From Yoonia sp. (GTDB taxonomy: Bacteria > Pseudomonadota > Alphaproteobacteria > Rhodobacterales > Rhodobacteraceae): a DNA stretch of 7,890 nucleotides. How positions within the stretch are numbered: the stretch's first letter is position 1; the number at the start of each line of letters is the position of its first letter. Made by a program: the position numbers and the translations under genes. Below the pieces are notes generated by a model. It was not told where the DNA came from and made no database searches. It was given only the letters and a program-made list of their open reading frames with translations. Shown here piece after piece: positions 7,039-7,890 of the stretch. The stretch covers positions 1 through 7,890 of the forward strand of contig JAHDGO010000080.1 of NCBI GenBank assembly GCA_020627605.1, read 5' to 3'.

Positions 7039-7718
7039 GGATGGTAACTCGCGTCGATTTCGTTGCACTCATACTTGGGCATGTCACTGAAAAAGCCCGG
7101 CTCGTCAGGATAGATGAACTCCACCGGTGACATGTCGATGACGTCATCAGGGCTGTCGTTCTGCCAGGCCTCGCCAAAGAAAAACAAACGATGCTTTTCG
7201 CTGACATATTGACGGCCAGAGCCTGCGTCGATCTCGTCACCGTTCTGGTTGATGGTGCGACCGGAATATTCGGTGTTCAGCAATTCTTCGCCGTCGATCA
7301 CCGTGGTCTCACCGGTCAGGGTGTCGTAACCGACATGGCGCTCCGTGCCTTCAGCCGTTTCCAGCGTGAAATCCCATGTGTCGATCTGGGTTTCGAACAG
7401 CTCTGTCAAAGAGGCCGGGTCATCCGCAGGGGTGACCAGCTCTTCGTTACCGGTGACCTTGAAGGCCTCGATCCACTGAAATTCGGCATCAACCTTTTGC
7501 ACGCTGAAAAGACCACCCTGCCCGATCAATGCGATCCACTGATCACCGGGGTTGTCCGCTTCACAGGCCCAGACGTTGATCACGACACAGCCCTTGTGCT
7601 GGACGGTCAGCCTGGCCTCGCAGCCCTCTGGCGCGGCAAAGCTTTGCTGGGACAAAACCGGCGTACCGGCTGTCAGGGCGGTCAGGATCATCAGGGGTCT
7701 TAGCATCGTTTGGCGCAT
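7035..7718 (-). CDS. Exported protein of unknown function, paralogue A of a tandem pair
   Basis: The 227-residue protein has a signal peptide (MRQTMLRPLMILTALTAGTPVLSQQ) with a probable cut after Ser23, and no lipobox. I cannot assign a named family or activity. Its four cysteines (33, 44, 52 and 218) include a first trio spaced exactly as in the downstream paralogue (Cys-x10-Cys-x7-Cys), and the last lies in the same C-terminal PVEFIYPDEPGFFSDMPKYEC block. Other shared blocks are GCEARLTVQ, QWIEAFKV, ASLTELFETQIDTWDF, HVGYDTLTG and GRQYVSEKHRLFFFG. The mature protein is rich in Asp and Glu. The ATG at 7718 has GAAAGG seven bases upstream; the ATG at 7706 would shorten the signal peptide and has no better site. 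The gene starts 98 bp after gltD and overlaps the next gene by four bases, so it is probably co-transcribed with both GOGAT subunits. A role linked to GOGAT is not supported by anything in the protein itself. Confidence 0.86.
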   Translation of the reverse strand: MRQTMLRPLMILTALTAGTPVLSQQSFAAPEGCEARLTVQHKGCVVINVWACEADNPGDQWIALIGQGGLFSVQKVDAEFQWIEAFKVTGNEELVTPADDPASLTELFETQIDTWDFTLETAEGTERHVGYDTLTGETTVIDGEELLNTEYSGRTINQNGDEIDAGSGRQYVSEKHRLFFFGEAWQNDSPDDVIDMSPVEFIYPDEPGFFSDMPKYECNEIDASYHP

Positions 7719-7725
7719 TCTTTGG

Positions 7726-7731
7726 CCTTTC
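7726..7731 (-). promoter_or_regulatory. Ribosome binding site of orfA
   Basis: Minus-strand GAAAGG lies seven bases before the ATG at 7718. It supports that start over the internal ATG at 7706. Confidence 0.65.
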
Positions 7732-7751
7732 AGGTCAGCATCTGTGACATA

Positions 7752-7769
7752 GTCGTCGTCGGTCGTCGG
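7752..7769. repeat. GTC/GAC triplet run in the gltD-orfA spacer
   Basis: The plus strand reads GTCGTCGTC then GGTCGTCGG, a short imperfect trinucleotide tract in non-coding DNA. It lies between the CGTACAG array and the orfA ribosome site. It could vary in length between strains by slippage; no function is evident. Confidence 0.45.
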
Positions 7770-7773
7770 ATGG

Positions 7774-7816
7774 TGTACGTACAGGTGCTGTACGTCATCT
7801 GTACGGGGTCTGTACG
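7774..7816. promoter_or_regulatory. CGTACAG repeat array with 19-bp dyad, candidate operator or RNA element
   Basis: On the minus strand CGTACAG begins three times at exact 11-base steps (7816, 7805 and 7794), each followed by four variable bases. The third copy is the left arm of a perfect inverted repeat (8-bp arms ACGTACAG and CTGTACGT around a 3-base centre, 7777-7795), which overlaps a second palindrome, TGTACGTACA (7774-7783). The array begins one base after the gltD stop codon and ends about 55 bp before the orfA ATG. The 11-bp phasing puts all copies on one face of the helix, as in multi-site operators. The same dyad would form an 8-bp RNA hairpin in the gltD-orfA mRNA, without a following U-run. 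No regulator can be named. Confidence 0.5.
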
Positions 7817-7890
7817 CTACTCTGCGGCCACATCAGCGGCCTGGCCCAAGTATTCCAGAATTGCGGTGGCACAGTCACGCCCATCGCGAA
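7817..7890 (-). CDS. gltD: Glutamate synthase small subunit GltD, C-terminal fragment (cut by window edge)
   Basis: Only the last 24 codons and the TAG stop (7819-7817) are visible; the gene begins outside the window. The peptide RDGRDCATAILEYLGQAADVAAE matches the closing helix of GltD-type flavoproteins, where a DGRxxAxxILEYL-like segment packs near the FAD site. GltD is the beta subunit of GOGAT: it oxidises NADPH through FAD and two 4Fe-4S clusters and passes electrons to GltB. The cluster and nucleotide-binding motifs lie outside the window, so the call depends on this tail and on gltB downstream in the same orientation. Other members of the same FAD/NAD(P) oxidoreductase family have similar tails, so this is likely but not proved. 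Confidence 0.75.
   Translation of the reverse strand, partial: RDGRDCATAILEYLGQAADVAAE

Noticed and set aside
7039..7068. A longer start for the second exported protein.
   Set aside because: It would overlap the end of the upstream gene by about 30 bases and put MQRNRRELPS before a clean signal peptide; the ATGA junction explains the start better.
7774..7816. The CGTACAG array considered as a CRISPR array or replication iterons.
   Set aside because: The repeat is only 7 bases with 4-base gaps, far below CRISPR dimensions, and there are no cas, rep or partition genes nearby.

Overview
The window looks like the chromosome of an alphaproteobacterium of the Rhodobacteraceae (Roseobacter-type). 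This rests on the moderately high GC content, the family character of GltB, MtgA and the GST-like protein, and the GC-rich hairpin element ending in a GGATATTT-like tail. Species cannot be named from the sequence alone. All genes lie on the minus strand, so biological order runs from high to low coordinates. The long open frames on the plus strand are antisense shadows of these genes.

In transcription order the window holds: the last codons of gltD (glutamate synthase small subunit, 7890-7817); a 98-bp spacer with an unusual array of CGTACAG repeats and a dyad; two tandem, mutually homologous exported proteins of unknown function (7718-7035 and 7038-6367, joined by an ATGA overlap); gltB (glutamate synthase large subunit, 6311-1779) with a strong stem-loop after its stop; mtgA (monofunctional peptidoglycan glycosyltransferase, 1696-932); a GST-like gene (868-203); a GC-rich double-hairpin element (152-187); and the first 47 codons of a gene best matched to queG (epoxyqueuosine reductase), cut off by the window edge at base 1.

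The first block is probably a gltD-orfA-orfB-gltB operon. It would make NADPH-dependent glutamate synthase (GOGAT), which transfers the amide of glutamine to 2-oxoglutarate. The two secreted Cys-containing proteins sit between the two enzyme subunits and have no evident role in GOGAT chemistry. The second block (mtgA, GST-like, queG) is a closely spaced set of housekeeping genes behind the gltB terminator: cell-wall glycan polymerisation, a probable thiol-conjugating enzyme, and tRNA queuosine maturation.

Most of the window is ordinary core genome. The parts worth a second look are the paralogous exported pair inside the glt operon, the 11-bp-phased CGTACAG array with its 19-bp dyad just after gltD, and the hairpin element whose tail appears to supply the start codon of the queG-like gene. 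There is no tRNA, rRNA, insertion sequence, CRISPR array or prophage, and no gene-free stretch longer than about 100 bp.
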